Assembly: GCA_039806065.1 (NCBI GenBank)
Contig: JBDKJS010000174.1
Span: 1 to 15,239 of the forward strand
DNA: 15,239 bases
Reading direction: 5' to 3'
Source of the DNA: JBDKJS01 sp039806065
GTDB taxonomy: Bacteria; Bacteroidota; Bacteroidia; AKYH767-A; 2013-40CM-41-45
Shown here piece by piece: positions 7,253 through 14,348 of this stretch. The notes beneath the pieces are model-generated. The model ran no database searches. It was not told the origin of the DNA and worked only from the letters and a program-made list of their open reading frames with translations. The stretch's first letter is position 1. The number at the start of each line of letters is the position of its first letter. The position numbers and the translations under genes are program-made.

Positions 7253-8032
7253 ATGAAAAAGATATTATTTACCCTTATAGCACTTTTTACCGTGCAGATA
7301 GCATGGAGTCAGGCAAAAAACTTCAGAGCCATTGAAAACAAGGCCTTTAAGCCTGGTGAAAAATTAAAGTTCAGAATTCATTATGGTTTTATGGACGCAG
7401 GCATTGCCGAACTCCAAGTGCACGATGAAATAAAAACCTTTGGCGGTAGATCATGCTACCATTTTATTGGAACAGGCAAAACACAAGGCGCATTCGATTG
7501 GTTTTTTAAAGTTCGTGATAGGTATGAGAGCTTTACCGATAAAAATGCATTGATGCCATGGCTGTTTGTGCGAAGGGTTGATGAAGGGGGATATATCATC
7601 AATCAAAACGTTAGCTTCAACCATTGGAGTGATAGCGCCAAAAGCGAAAAGAAAACTATAAAAATAGAAGCGTATACTCAAGATTTAGTAAGTGCATTTT
7701 ATTATGCCCGAACACTTGATTTGCAACATGCCAATGAAGGTGATGTGTTTCCCATAATGGGTTATTTGGATGATGAACTCATGCCGCTTAATATTAAATT
7801 TATTGGCCGAGATGTGGTGAAAACAAAATTCGGTAAAATAAAATGTTTGAAGTTTAAACCATTGCTTCAGGAAGGTAGGGTGTTCAAAGAATCGGAATCC
7901 ATGATGGTTTGGATTAGCGATGATGAAAACAAAATTCCTATTAGGCTGCAATCGGAAATTTTAGTAGGTTCTATAAAAATGGATATTGCCGATTATCAAA
8001 ACCTAGTAGCGCCATTAGCTAAAGTTAATTAA
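7253..8032 (+). CDS. DUF3108 domain exported protein
   Basis: A 259-residue protein from the ATG at 7253, which opens MKKILFTLIALFTVQIAWSQ, a clean Sec signal peptide ending near residue 20. An in-frame TTG at 7208 would add 15 residues ahead of the signal peptide and falls inside a palindrome, so I reject it. The mature part has the DUF3108 pattern: GEKLKFRIHYGFMDAGIAEL, a VRDRYESF segment (the ligand-pocket-like strand that follows the FDWFFK turn), and a late VWISDDENKIPIRLQSE stretch. DUF3108 proteins are periplasmic or envelope-associated and of unsettled function; the fold is predicted to resemble lipoprotein-carrier-like beta sheets. It stands alone, with its own candidate promoter and a terminator at 8063-8091. 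Confidence 0.85.
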   Translation: MKKILFTLIALFTVQIAWSQAKNFRAIENKAFKPGEKLKFRIHYGFMDAGIAELQVHDEIKTFGGRSCYHFIGTGKTQGAFDWFFKVRDRYESFTDKNALMPWLFVRRVDEGGYIINQNVSFNHWSDSAKSEKKTIKIEAYTQDLVSAFYYARTLDLQHANEGDVFPIMGYLDDELMPLNIKFIGRDVVKTKFGKIKCLKFKPLLQEGRVFKESESMMVWISDDENKIPIRLQSEILVGSIKMDIADYQNLVAPLAKVN

Positions 8033-8062
8033 TCAACTAACATTCTAATCACCTTTATTTCC

Positions 8063-8091
8063 ATGCTGCATTCTTAACATCGATGCAGCAT
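8063..8091 (+). terminator. intrinsic terminator after the DUF3108 gene
   Basis: ATGCTGCAT (8063-8071) pairs perfectly with ATGCAGCAT (8083-8091) around a 12-base loop, and a T-rich tract (TTTTCTTT) follows. It lies 30 bases past the stop codon and ahead of the next gene, so it should separate the DUF3108 gene from the dioxygenase operon. Confidence 0.75.
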
Positions 8092-8095
8092 TTTC

Positions 8096-8130
8096 TTTGT
8101 GCGTCCATTAATAAACTTATAGTATGTTTG
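8096..8130 (+). promoter_or_regulatory. candidate promoter of the tryptophan 2,3-dioxygenase gene
   Basis: TATGTTTG at 8123-8130 is a full match to the Bacteroidota -7 octamer. A TTTG at 8096-8099 could be the -33 element, although the 23-base spacer is longer than the usual 19-21. The octamer ends four bases before the ATG at 8135, so transcription would start at or very near the start codon and the mRNA would be leaderless. Confidence 0.45.
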
Positions 8131-8134
8131 TGGT

Positions 8135-9100
8135 ATGGAATTAACTAATCAGGTAAAAGACCAGCTCCTCAAGCTGCAAGATAAATATCAAAGCATGGGT
8201 CAGGATATGAATAGCTATCTCGATGGATTGTTATTGTCAAATTATTTAACCTATTGGGATTATATAAAAACAGATACACTCCTTACCTTACAGCAACCCA
8301 AAACCGATTTTCCCGATGAACTTATCTTTATCACCTACCACCAAATTACGGAGTTGTATTTCAAACTCTGCCTCCACGAATTGGATCAAATAGCTCATAA
8401 CGGACCTATCATTGAATCCAACGGCCATTTAGCTGGCTATCATGACCAACTATCAGTAGATTTTTTTATTGAAAGAATGCAACGCGTTAATCGTTATTTC
8501 GAAGCACTTATCAAGTCTTTTGAAATTATGGTTCAAGGGATGGATCCCAATCAATTTATGCGATTTAGAATGGCTTTGCTGCCGGCCAGTGGTTTTCAAA
8601 GTGCTCAATATAGAATGATTGAATTTTATGCCACTGACCTTGTGCAGCTGGTAGATAAAGATTTCAGACAGCAATTGAATAATGCCACTATTGATGAAAT
8701 GATTCAACACATCTACTGGAACAAAGGTGCCACCGAAGCTGATTCAGGTAAGAAAACCCTAACGCTCACACAATTCGAAAAAAAATATATCCCACAATTT
8801 ACTCAAATGGCGCATCAACTAAAAGATAAAAATGTGTGGCAACAATACCTGAAATTTTCACACTCAGAAAGAATGAATGATTCGGTCATCCATGTACTTA
8901 AAACATTCGACAACTATGTAAATGTACAATGGCCGCTAATGCACTATAAATCAGCAGCACGCTATTTAAATAAAAAAGATCATGATGTGCCAGCCACCGG
9001 AGGTACTAATTGGCAAAAATACCTACCCCCTAGGTTTCAAAAAAGAGTATTTTATCCATCACTTTGGACTGAATCCGAATTGAATGCCTGGGGAACATAA
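8135..9100 (+). CDS. tryptophan 2,3-dioxygenase family protein
   Basis: TDO uses heme and oxygen to open the indole ring of tryptophan, giving N-formylkynurenine, the first step of the kynurenine route. The 321 residues carry the family landmarks: ITYHQITELYFKL at 66-78, with the distal His69; FRMALLPASGFQSAQYR at 144-160, where Arg145 corresponds to the substrate-carboxylate Arg; His270 (WPLMHYKSAAR), the expected proximal heme ligand; and ATGGTNWQKYL at 287-297, matching the GTGG loop with its Thr. The protein is longer than many bacterial TDOs, and the part around 275-300 departs from the usual GTGGTSG pattern, so substrate choice could differ. No kynurenine formamidase, kynureninase or 3-hydroxyanthranilate gene is in the window. 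An exporter gene follows after 27 bases. Confidence 0.88.
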   Translation: MELTNQVKDQLLKLQDKYQSMGQDMNSYLDGLLLSNYLTYWDYIKTDTLLTLQQPKTDFPDELIFITYHQITELYFKLCLHELDQIAHNGPIIESNGHLAGYHDQLSVDFFIERMQRVNRYFEALIKSFEIMVQGMDPNQFMRFRMALLPASGFQSAQYRMIEFYATDLVQLVDKDFRQQLNNATIDEMIQHIYWNKGATEADSGKKTLTLTQFEKKYIPQFTQMAHQLKDKNVWQQYLKFSHSERMNDSVIHVLKTFDNYVNVQWPLMHYKSAARYLNKKDHDVPATGGTNWQKYLPPRFQKRVFYPSLWTESELNAWGT

Positions 9101-9127
9101 ATTTTTTTCCTTACGTACAATGTATTA

Positions 9128-9934
9128 ATGGATTTCACAGCTATTATCCAACTACTGCCTGCAGTACTCATCGGCCTTTCACTGGGCCTGTTCGGCAGCG
9201 GGGGTAGTATCCTCACCATTCCTGTGTTGGTTTATGTGGTAAAGCTTGACCCTGTGCTTGCCACTGGTTATTCCTTATTTATTGTGGGAACCACCAGCGC
9301 TGTGGGAGCGGTTAATTACTTACAAAAAAAACTGGTCGATCTAAAAACAGCATTGTTATTTTCTATTCCATCATTGGTAACTGTTTATCTTTTTAGGCGG
9401 TACATTGTTCCTGCTATCCCTTTACAAGTACAAGTGCCTTTTATTGGTTCTATGGAAAAGGCTACACTAATCATGATATTTTTTGCAGCTATGATGTTGC
9501 TTGCAGCCATTAGCATGATCAGAAGTACAAAGCAGGCCAGTCAAACCATCACTAATGGAAATAATTTTTTACTCATTTTTATTTTGGGTACAGTGGTAGG
9601 AGCCATTACCGGTTTGGTTAGTGTTGGCGGAGGCTTTCTTATTATACCTGCATTAGTGTTATTAGCAGGAGTACCCGTTACCAGAGCTGTAGGTACTTCA
9701 TTGATTATTATCACAGCTAATTCTTTTTTAGGTTTTGCTGGTGAAGTAACCCAACACGCACACATCAATTGGATGTTGCTTTTTGCTTTCTCGGCATTTT
9801 CTGTAGTGGGTATTTTTATTGGCACCAAAATGGCGCAACAGATTGAAGCCACAAGCTTAAAAACCTATTTCGGATATTTTATCCTTGCCATGAGCCTATT
9901 TATTATATTGGACGAAGTTTATCATATAACTTAA
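9128..9934 (+). CDS. TauE/SafE-family membrane transporter
   Basis: A 268-residue inner-membrane protein with seven or eight hydrophobic segments. It shows the internal duplication that marks this family: GLFGSGGSILTIPVLVY near residue 20 and GLVSVGGGFLIIPALVL near 162, each followed by a small-residue helix (ATGYSLFIVG and AVGTSLIIIT). Members export sulfite, sulfoacetate or other small organic anions, and some may import; the substrate here cannot be read from sequence. Length is normal. It lies 27 bases after the dioxygenase and three bases before the lipase, so the three are probably one operon, though I know of no biochemical reason for the grouping. Confidence 0.88.
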   Translation: MDFTAIIQLLPAVLIGLSLGLFGSGGSILTIPVLVYVVKLDPVLATGYSLFIVGTTSAVGAVNYLQKKLVDLKTALLFSIPSLVTVYLFRRYIVPAIPLQVQVPFIGSMEKATLIMIFFAAMMLLAAISMIRSTKQASQTITNGNNFLLIFILGTVVGAITGLVSVGGGFLIIPALVLLAGVPVTRAVGTSLIIITANSFLGFAGEVTQHAHINWMLLFAFSAFSVVGIFIGTKMAQQIEATSLKTYFGYFILAMSLFIILDEVYHIT

Positions 9935-9937
9935 TCA

Positions 9938-11059
9938 TTGGGAAAAAAGTACGCACTAGTTCTAAGTGGAGGAGGCTTTAAAGGGGCCTTTCAATTAGGC
10001 GCCATTCGCCATTTAAGAAATAATTGGAAAGCCATCACCGGCCAATCTTCGCCCATGAAGTTTGACATCATTGCAGGCGTATCTGTTGGATCATTAAATG
10101 GAGCAATGATTGCTACCGGTCAGTATCATATGCTCGAAAAACTTTGGGATGATGTGTTTACCAATGGCGGTGGCGTTGAAATTTACAACAGCGATTTTAT
10201 TGATAGCCGAGGTAATATTAATTTAGATCTTGATCTACTAAAAAAAAAGTTTTTACCGGAAATAAAACTATCTCCAACGCTGGTGTTTAATTATTTGTTT
10301 AATAAAAGTAAATTTCAAATACAACTCCTAAAATTACTCAAAACTAGTGTTGGAAAACGACTGTCTGCTTTTCAGGCTTTGGCTAATAATATTCCCTTAA
10401 AGGAAAAATTATTTGCCCATATCCAACGAAACAAGATTCCTGATGATGTGCATTTTTGTTGTGGATTTGTTTCATTACAAGATGGGCTTTATCATGCCTG
10501 TTCCCATCACGATTTTGATTCTGATGCGGATTTAGTAAATGCTATTCTTGCTAGTAGTGCCATGCCGCTCATCTGGCAACCAGTGAGCTCCATTAACTAT
10601 AGAGGGAAAACCATTTATCATAATGTAGATGGTGGAGTTCGCAACAATTCACCGCTAGGTGATGTGATTAACCTCATCAACAAAGATCCTATTCATAATT
10701 ACCACCTGTTCATCATCAATTGTAGTAGTGGCATCACGCCTCCGGCATATCAGCCTTGGAATATTGCCAATATCGCTTTTCGAAGCTTAGCTGATATAGC
10801 AATGGAAGAAATATTTAACAACGATCTTAAAACATTTTTTGATATCAACGATATGGTGCAGCAAGCTGCTGAAAAAAATTTGATTCTCTTTAAGAATAAT
10901 AGAACGGGAAATAGAGAAGCCTTACAATATTTTGAAAGTACCCTCATCGCCCCAGAGCAACACATCATAGGTACTACCTTGGATAGTAATAAAGCCATGC
11001 TCGAACAACGCATTAAACATGGTATGGATAGAGCCGCTTTGGCTTTCCAAAAATATTAA
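9938..11059 (+). CDS. patatin-like phospholipase
   Basis: A 373-residue serine hydrolase of the patatin/RssA type, which hydrolyses acyl esters of lipids with a Ser-Asp dyad. All three signatures are present: the oxyanion-hole loop GGGFKGAF at 11-18, the nucleophile elbow GVSVG at 47-51 (Ser49), and DGG at 231-233 in HNVDGGVRNNSPLGD, which holds the catalytic Asp231. The start is unusual. The only possible codon between the upstream in-frame stop at 9932-9934 and the GKKYALVLS strand is TTG at 9938, giving MGKKYALVLSGGG. The gene starts three bases after the transporter stop, so it relies on coupling. No signal peptide or sorting tail is present, so it is cytoplasmic or peripheral. It meets the glycosyltransferase gene tail to tail with only three bases between. 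Confidence 0.93.
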   Translation: MGKKYALVLSGGGFKGAFQLGAIRHLRNNWKAITGQSSPMKFDIIAGVSVGSLNGAMIATGQYHMLEKLWDDVFTNGGGVEIYNSDFIDSRGNINLDLDLLKKKFLPEIKLSPTLVFNYLFNKSKFQIQLLKLLKTSVGKRLSAFQALANNIPLKEKLFAHIQRNKIPDDVHFCCGFVSLQDGLYHACSHHDFDSDADLVNAILASSAMPLIWQPVSSINYRGKTIYHNVDGGVRNNSPLGDVINLINKDPIHNYHLFIINCSSGITPPAYQPWNIANIAFRSLADIAMEEIFNNDLKTFFDINDMVQQAAEKNLILFKNNRTGNREALQYFESTLIAPEQHIIGTTLDSNKAMLEQRIKHGMDRAALAFQKY

Positions 11060-11062
11060 TCA

Positions 11063-12118
11063 TTACTGATCCAATAGCTGAATTAAAGTAGGCAGATTGT
11101 CTTCCCCATTAAGTTTTGGGAAAACCAAATCTTTTAGATGCTGAGTGTTAAAGGTCGTAATTTTTTTTTCCTCTGTATATTGAATTTGGTATTGGGTATG
11201 AAGCCATTTTGCCAAGTAGATTTGTTCGGTTTGCCCCGGTGTAGGCACTAGTAGTACAGTACCTCCAACAATGGCCAAATCCATAAGGGTGCTATAACCA
11301 CTTCTACAGATGATCAATTTACTACACTGCAATGCCTTACTCATTTCATGGTCGGTTAAATGGGCATAGCTATTTTTTTCAGGAGTTAAGGGTTGTGCAC
11401 CACCTTTGGTGAGCCCCTGTACCATAACTTTTCGCTTACCATGATAAGGCATTGCTAACAATCGTTTTTCAAAAATACTCCTTCTTGGTTCTGGGCCGCT
11501 TACTAGGCACAAGAGATCTATGGGTGGACCTGTAGTAGTAATTGTTTTTAGCCTACTCAATAAACCGGTATATTTATATGGAATTTTTAAAAAACGATTA
11601 GGCTTGCTTAGCTCTCCAGCTAAATTTATTTTTTCATCATCTACTATCCATAGTAAGTCAAATTTATTAATATACTTAGCATGCCACCAAGATAGTAGCC
11701 CTCGAAATAAACGAGGAAGCAATGGAGCCCTTATATTTACCTGATGGGTAAGGTAAATGTTTCTTTTCCCTTTTACATGGAAGGTAAATCTATTGTCGCT
11801 TATAATAATATTTGCTTGGTAATAGGTGCTCCATTTTAGCGCAGCTGCTGCATCGGCTTTCATGGCTGTCTTAATCTTATTAAATTGCAAGACAATACTC
11901 ATCCAAGCAGGTATAGATCGGAAGTATTGAATCTTATACCCCTCTAGCATTTGATAACTTACATCTTCTAAGGCTGTTTCAAAAAAGGATTGTTGTTGTG
12001 GATTACAGGCTATCACTACTTTTTTTCCAGCTTTCTGCAATGCTTTTATTAGGGGCACACCTCTGGTGCAGTGACCTAATCCCCAGTCCAATGCACTATA
12101 CAACACTACGTTACTCAT
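11063..12118 (-). CDS. MurG-fold (GT-B) glycosyltransferase
   Basis: A 351-residue cytoplasmic or peripheral GT-B enzyme that transfers a sugar from a nucleotide donor; donor and acceptor are unknown. The N-terminal Rossmann part opens VVLYSALDWGLGHCTRG (4-20), the gly-rich loop with GHxxR typical of MurG/MGT-like glycosyltransferases. The C-terminal part has LIICRSGYSTLMDL (268-281) and VPTPGQTEQIYLAKWL (291-306), the donor-binding region of GT28 enzymes. I chose the ATG at 12118. The frame stays open for 51 more codons to 12271, but those residues have no family match and would run across the trmB promoter and start. The gene is divergent from trmB, with 74 bases between starts. A role in surface glycolipid or polysaccharide synthesis is inference. 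Confidence 0.85.
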   Translation of the reverse strand: MSNVVLYSALDWGLGHCTRGVPLIKALQKAGKKVVIACNPQQQSFFETALEDVSYQMLEGYKIQYFRSIPAWMSIVLQFNKIKTAMKADAAAALKWSTYYQANIIISDNRFTFHVKGKRNIYLTHQVNIRAPLLPRLFRGLLSWWHAKYINKFDLLWIVDDEKINLAGELSKPNRFLKIPYKYTGLLSRLKTITTTGPPIDLLCLVSGPEPRRSIFEKRLLAMPYHGKRKVMVQGLTKGGAQPLTPEKNSYAHLTDHEMSKALQCSKLIICRSGYSTLMDLAIVGGTVLLVPTPGQTEQIYLAKWLHTQYQIQYTEEKKITTFNTQHLKDLVFPKLNGEDNLPTLIQLLDQ

Positions 12119-12180
12119 TATTGCTAAGATAACGTAAATATTAATTCTTCTAAAAGTATTTATGCTCTTAAAATTGCTTG

Positions 12181-12188
12181 TATTTTTG
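12181..12188 (+). promoter_or_regulatory. -7 element of the trmB operon
   Basis: TATTTTTG fits TAnnTTTG and ends four bases before the GTG start of trmB at 12193, so the mRNA would start at or next to the start codon. The -33 position holds only A/T-rich sequence (around 12157-12165). The same octamer-to-start spacing is seen at the dioxygenase gene. Confidence 0.5.
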
Positions 12189-12192
12189 CACA

Positions 12193-12858
12193 GTGGGAAA
12201 AAATAAATTAAAACGTTTTGAAGAAAATGCAGCTTTTGAAAATTTGTTTCAGCCGGCTGTAGGTTTTCCACCGCCAGATTTTAAATTTAAGGGCCAATGG
12301 AGATCGCTTTATTTTAAGAACAATAACCCCATTGTGCTTGAGCTAGGCTGTGGCAGAGCAGAATATACCATAGGCCTTGCAGCGATGCATCCTCAATGCA
12401 ATTATATAGGCATTGATATAAAAGGTGCACGAATGTGGCGCGGTGCTAAAACTGCTCTAGAAAATGGGTGGAAGCATGTAGCTTTTGTGCGTACTCAAAT
12501 GCACTTCATTGAAAAATATTTTGCCCCCAATGAGGTTAGTGAAATTTGGATCACCTTTCCCGATCCTCAGCCACAGGAATCAAGAGCACGGAAACGGTTA
12601 ACAGCACCAAATTATTTAAACTATTATAAAAACATATGTGCCCCTGATGCTATTTTGCATTTAAAAACGGATAACAAGCCACTTTACGATTACACATTGG
12701 AAACTCTTCCTTTGAACGGGTTTAAAATTATAGATCACCAATACGATATTTATGCAAAGGAAAAATTAAAACCAGAGCTAACTATTAAAACAACCTACGA
12801 ACAACTTTTTGAAGCCAAAGGTGAAAAAATCTGTTACATCAAATTCGGCCTAGCATGA
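12193..12858 (+). CDS. trmB: tRNA (guanine-N7-)-methyltransferase
   Basis: TrmB uses S-adenosylmethionine to make m7G at position 46 of the tRNA variable loop. The 221-residue protein starts at GTG 12193 with MGKNKLKRFEENAAFEN, the usual Bacteroidota opening; an in-frame TTG at 12178 adds only five residues and overlaps the promoter octamer. The SAM-binding loop LELGCGRAEYTIGLA lies at 49-63, and the acidic IGIDIKGAR follows at 72-80. The tRNA-binding and catalytic segment ITFPDPQPQESRARKRL is at 120-136, with PDPQP where many bacteria have PDPWP. HLKTDN is at 156-161 and the late TTYEQLFE motif at 200-207. The stop overlaps the next start (ATGA), so it heads a trmB-ATL-mrp operon. Confidence 0.95.
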   Translation: MGKNKLKRFEENAAFENLFQPAVGFPPPDFKFKGQWRSLYFKNNNPIVLELGCGRAEYTIGLAAMHPQCNYIGIDIKGARMWRGAKTALENGWKHVAFVRTQMHFIEKYFAPNEVSEIWITFPDPQPQESRARKRLTAPNYLNYYKNICAPDAILHLKTDNKPLYDYTLETLPLNGFKIIDHQYDIYAKEKLKPELTIKTTYEQLFEAKGEKICYIKFGLA

Positions 12859-13199
12859 CTAAACAAATAAATAATGATTTTTTTAATGCTGTCTATCAAG
12901 TGGTACGGTTAATTCCTAAAGGTAGGGTAACCAGTTATGGTGCTATTGCTAAGTATTTAAGTGCTCCTAGAGCGGCTAGAATGGTTGGCTGGGCAATGAA
13001 TCAGGCCCATCAAGTGAAGCCCAAGGTCCCAGCACATAGGGTGGTTAATAGAAATGGTCTGCTATCGGGGAAAATGCACTTCGATACTCCCTCAACCATG
13101 CAACAAATGTTAGAAGCTGAAAAAATTACAGTAAAGAATGACCAAGTGGTAGCATTCCAAAAAAGATTTTGGGACCCTTCCAAAGAATTGGCTTTATAA
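12855..13199 (+). CDS. alkyltransferase-like protein (MGMT family, PAHR type)
   Basis: A 114-residue protein made only of the DNA-binding domain of O6-alkylguanine transferases. Visible are PKGRVTSYGAIAKYL (21-35) with Tyr28 of the helix-turn-helix, ARMVGWAMNQ (41-50) with Arg42 at the 'arginine finger' site that flips the damaged base, and VPAHRVVNRNGLLSG (58-72). The normal active site is PCHR; here Cys is replaced by Ala60, so it cannot take the alkyl group. This is the hallmark of alkyltransferase-like (ATL) proteins, which bind O6-alkylguanine and hand the lesion to nucleotide excision repair. The start overlaps trmB by four bases and mrp follows after 26. Confidence in the family is high; the repair role is from known ATLs. 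Confidence 0.9.
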   Translation: MTKQINNDFFNAVYQVVRLIPKGRVTSYGAIAKYLSAPRAARMVGWAMNQAHQVKPKVPAHRVVNRNGLLSGKMHFDTPSTMQQMLEAEKITVKNDQVVAFQKRFWDPSKELAL

Positions 13200-13225
13200 A
13201 AACCCAAATGAGAAAAATAGATGTT

Positions 13226-14290
13226 ATGATAACCAAAGAAAAAGTACTTGAAGCACTCAGCTATGTTGATGATCCCGATTTGAAAAAGGATTTGGTAACG
13301 CTGGGTATGATTCAAGATTTAATAGTGGAAGGAAAGAAAGTGTCCTTCACCGTAGTACTTACTACACCAGCATGTCCCATGAAGGATATGATTGAAAATG
13401 CTTGTCGCAATGCTATAGTACACTATGTAGATCCTAGTGTAGAATTGCATATTAAGATGAGTAGCAATACTACGACTAAAAACAAATCAGGACGATTGGT
13501 ACCTGGCGTAAAAAACATCATCGCAGTAGCTTCAGGCAAGGGAGGCGTAGGTAAATCTACAGTGGCCGCCAATATGGCCATAGCCGTAGCACAATTAGGT
13601 GCTAAGGTGGGCTTGATAGATGCCGATATCTATGGACCATCACAGCATATTATGTTTGGACTTGAACACGAAAGGTTAGCAGTAAAAGAAATGGACGGAA
13701 AAACATTGATGGAACCGGTAGAAAAATTTGGTGTGAAATTGCTTAGTATCGGTTTTCTTACAGATCAAGATCAAGCCATTCCCTGGCGCGGCCCTATGGC
13801 TAGTAAAGCACTAACACAACTTTTTTCTGATGCCGATTGGGGCGACCTCGATTATTTATTTATAGACCTACCGCCAGGCACAGGAGACATTCACCTCACT
13901 CTGGTTAGCAGTGTTCCTCTTACTGGAGCTGTAATAGTGAGTACGCCACAGCATGTTGCGTTGGCCGATGCTCGCAAGGGTATTGCCATGTTCCGCTTAC
14001 CTCAAGTAAATATTCCAGTCTTAGGATTGGTAGAAAACATGGCCTATTTCACCCCTCAAGAATTGCCTGATAACAAGTATTATATATTTGGAAAAGATGG
14101 AGCCAAAAAAATGGCTGATAGCCTCAATGTTGATTTCTTAGGTGAAATTCCTCTGGTGCAGGCCATAAGAGAAGGTGGCGATGTAGGTGCTCCAATAGCT
14201 ATTGATGAACAAGGTGTTGAAGCAGCAGCCTTTCACCAACTAGCCGAAAAAGTAGTTAGGGCTATTGCGATCGCAAATAGCAAAGTCTAA
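13226..14290 (+). CDS. mrp: Mrp/ApbC-family Fe-S carrier P-loop ATPase
   Basis: Mrp-type proteins carry and deliver Fe-S clusters using a MinD-like P-loop ATPase. The 354 residues begin with a MIP18/DUF59 domain (about 1-85) carrying TTPACPMKDMIENAC (46-60), then the ATPase: deviant Walker A SGKGGVGKST at 103-112, IDADIYGPSQH (131-141), WRGPMASKALTQL (187-199), LPPGTGD (215-221) and STPQHVALADARKG (239-252). The C-terminal CxxC that binds the shared cluster in E. coli ApbC is absent; the equivalent stretch is YFTPQELPDNKYYIFG, and the only cysteines are C50 and C60 in the DUF59 part. I chose ATG 13226 because MITKEKVLEALSYVDDPDL is the usual family opening; ATG 13208 (six residues longer, eight bases after the previous stop) is possible. 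It is the last gene of the trmB operon. Confidence 0.93.
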   Translation: MITKEKVLEALSYVDDPDLKKDLVTLGMIQDLIVEGKKVSFTVVLTTPACPMKDMIENACRNAIVHYVDPSVELHIKMSSNTTTKNKSGRLVPGVKNIIAVASGKGGVGKSTVAANMAIAVAQLGAKVGLIDADIYGPSQHIMFGLEHERLAVKEMDGKTLMEPVEKFGVKLLSIGFLTDQDQAIPWRGPMASKALTQLFSDADWGDLDYLFIDLPPGTGDIHLTLVSSVPLTGAVIVSTPQHVALADARKGIAMFRLPQVNIPVLGLVENMAYFTPQELPDNKYYIFGKDGAKKMADSLNVDFLGEIPLVQAIREGGDVGAPIAIDEQGVEAAAFHQLAEKVVRAIAIANSKV

Positions 14291-14293
14291 TTT

Positions 14294-14341
14294 AATGCTA
14301 CTAGCAGTTGCACACTATGGTAAAGTGCTGCTAGTAGCATT
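14294..14341. terminator. bidirectional hairpin between convergent genes
   Basis: AATGCTACTAGCAG (14294-14307) pairs over 14 bases with CTGCTAGTAGCATT (14328-14341); inside, CAC and GTG can extend the stem. It begins four bases after the mrp stop and ends seven bases before the stop of the small exported protein on -, so it can serve both genes. A long T-run is missing on either side, which makes it a weaker intrinsic terminator than its stem suggests. Confidence 0.6.
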
Positions 14342-14348
14342 GCCATGT

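Noticed and set aside
12119..12271. 51-codon N-terminal extension of the glycosyltransferase
   Set aside because: The conserved domain starts right after ATG 12118. The extension has no family match and runs back across the trmB promoter and start codon.
13169..13225. Upstream starts for mrp (TTG 13169, ATG 13208)
   Set aside because: TTG 13169 overlaps the ATL gene in another frame. ATG 13208 is possible, but the family normally opens at MITKE, encoded at 13226.
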